A stretch of DNA of 15,555 nt. Source: Pavlovales sp. CCMP2436. Lineage: Eukaryota; Haptophyta; Pavlovophyceae; Pavlovales. The first letter of the stretch is position 1; each line of letters opens with the position of its first letter. Below the pieces are notes generated by a model. The model was not told the origin of the DNA. It saw only the letters and a list, made by a program, of their open reading frames with translations, and ran no database searches. This document shows, piece by piece, positions 14,218 to 15,555 of the stretch. Where the stretch lies: NCBI GenBank assembly GCA_026770615.1, contig MU631423.1, forward strand, positions 314,791-330,345, given 5' to 3'. A program made the translations under genes and the position numbers.

Positions 14218-15555
14218 CCCCTGTTCTTGGCGGGGAGCACCCCGCCGCGAGCGTCACGGGGGCGGGCATGAAGCCGGCCTGCGCCGCGATCAGGACCGTC
14301 CCTGTTCTTGGCCGTAAGCACCTCACCGTCAGCGGCACGAAGCGCAGGGTGCTATTGAAGCCGTCCCGCGCAAATTGGACTCGTCCCTGTTCTTTGCGGA
14401 GAGCACCCCGCCGCCGATCTGTCCCTCGCCCTTGAGCCAGCACCCGTTGTCTGCGGTGGTGAGTCGGGCGCGAGCTGGATCCTTGGCTCCAGGCGCGATG
14501 CGGGTCTGGCGCCAGCCCGCTCTGCGAGCGGCGCCTTCTCTGCACTCGAGGGTGAGTCGGGTGCGAGCCGTAGCTGCGGGCCCCTGGTCCTCGCCATGCT
14601 GAGCCTCCTTCCTGCTTCTGCCACGAGCGTCACGCGGTGCGCGGCCGGCACGAGGCCGGCCCGCACTGCAATCGGGCTCGCGTCTGTCTCTGAGTCCGCC
14701 TCGAGCGTCACCCTGCGCTAGGGGGTCCCCCTGCGCCAGAGGGTCCCCCCCACTGGCGCAGCGATCGGGCCCGGTCCTGCTTCTGCCGCGAGCGTCACGC
14801 GGCGCACGGCTGGCACTAGGCCGGTGCGCGCCTCGATCGGCCTTACATCTGTCTCTTACTCCACCGGCACCACGAGCGTCACCATGCGCCAGGAGGGCGA
14901 GCCCCCTGACGCAGCGATCGGACCCGGTCCTGCTTCTGCCGCGAGCGTCACGCGGCGCACGGCCGGCACTAGGCCGGTGCGCGCCACGATCGGGCTCGCG
15001 TCTGTCTCTGACTCCACCGGCACCACGAGCGTCACCCTGCGCCAGGAGGGCGAGCCCCTTGACGCAGCGATCGGGCCCGATCCTGCTTCTGCTGCGAGCG
15101 TCACGCGGCGCGCGCCGGGCGCTATGCCGGCGCGCACCACGATCGTGCTCGGGGCCTGCCCTGCTGCTGCCGCGAGCGTCACGCGGCGCGCGCCGGGCGC
15201 TCTGCCGGCGCGCACCGCGATCGGGCTCGCGTCTATCCATGTCGGCGAGTCTGCATGCTGATAGCGAGCTCGCGTCCTGTCCTGCTTCTTCCATGAGCGT
15301 CACGCGGCGCGCGCCGGGCGCTAATGCTATGCCGGCACGCATCACGATCGAACTCAGATTCTGCCCCGTCTCTGCCACGAGCGTCACACGGCGCGCGCAG
15401 GGCGCTATGCCGGCACGCAACACGATCGGATTCGGGTCCTCTCCTGCCTCTGCCGCGAGCGTCACGCGGCGCGCTCCGGGCGCTATGCCGGCACGCACCG
15501 CGATCCGGCTCGGGCCCTCTGCCTCATCTGCCACGAGCGTCATGCGGCGCGCGCC
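14218..15555. repeat. Degenerate GC-rich minisatellite, about 78-bp period
   Basis: CGAGCGTCACGCGGCG or a variant recurs near 14246, 14626, 14702, 14790, 14872, 14941, 15027, 15094, 15172, 15293, 15378, 15456 and 15534. Steps at the right are 78, 78 and 85 bp; a 151-155-bp two-unit period runs from 14790 to 15027. Each unit also has GCTATGCCGGC and GATCGGGCTCG. At the left, CCCTGTTCTTGG repeats at about 82-86 bp. A 404-codon frame is open on the minus strand (14329-15543), but see the finding on frame switching. The array continues beyond the window. Confidence 0.85.
14713..14761. repeat. Short tandem repeat with hairpin
   Basis: CTGCGCTAGGGGGTCCC and CTGCGCCAGAGGGTCCC are adjacent 18-19-bp copies. 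CTGCGCCA (14731-14738) pairs with TGGCGCAG (14754-14761). Confidence 0.7.

Overview
The window looks like nuclear DNA from a unicellular eukaryote, most likely a GC-rich alga (haptophyte-like, though a green alga or stramenopile is possible). The signs are an intron-free, strongly GC3-biased gene with Pro/Ser linkers of the kind common in algal secreted proteins, a stramenopile/alga-style 'GDGICCSYG' domain, no bacterial operon structure, and a dense mix of MITE-like elements, satellites and gene fragments. Lineage is inferred from style only; no rRNA, tRNA or organelle marker was found.

Layout. 1-1172: pieces of dispersed repeats and a possible gene remnant. 1173-3074 (minus): the only convincing intact gene, a membrane-anchored subtilisin-like (S8) protease with propeptide, full catalytic tetrad, Pro-rich linkers, an ICC-type domain, one transmembrane helix and an acidic tail. 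3075-3907: upstream and intergenic sequence. 3908-4594 (minus): a decayed gene broken by stops and frameshifts, ending in a Cys-rich motif. 4900-6200: repeats, including a 308-bp TA-flanked MITE next to a (TA)n microsatellite. 6212-7194: a 983-bp element with perfect 12-bp terminal inverted repeats and an ATTTG flanking repeat, carrying two coding-like fragments in opposite orientation. 7570-10650: a second repeat family with long inverted repeats (7620-8727) and further copies, one of which (9567-9950) is interrupted by a 165-bp MITE with its own inverted repeats and target duplication. 10763-13912: two direct repeats with a conserved hairpin bracket a 216-bp tandem duplication and a satellite of about 165-bp monomers with higher-order organisation. 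14218-15555: a degenerate GC-rich minisatellite running off the window end.

The genes do not form a pathway. The protease is an isolated single-copy gene next to repeat-rich, recombinogenic DNA in which gene fragments have been captured and degraded. No CRISPR array, prokaryotic defence system or complete transposase was seen. The most notable items are the gene-fragment-carrying inverted-repeat element, the nested MITE, and the direct repeats bracketing the satellite.
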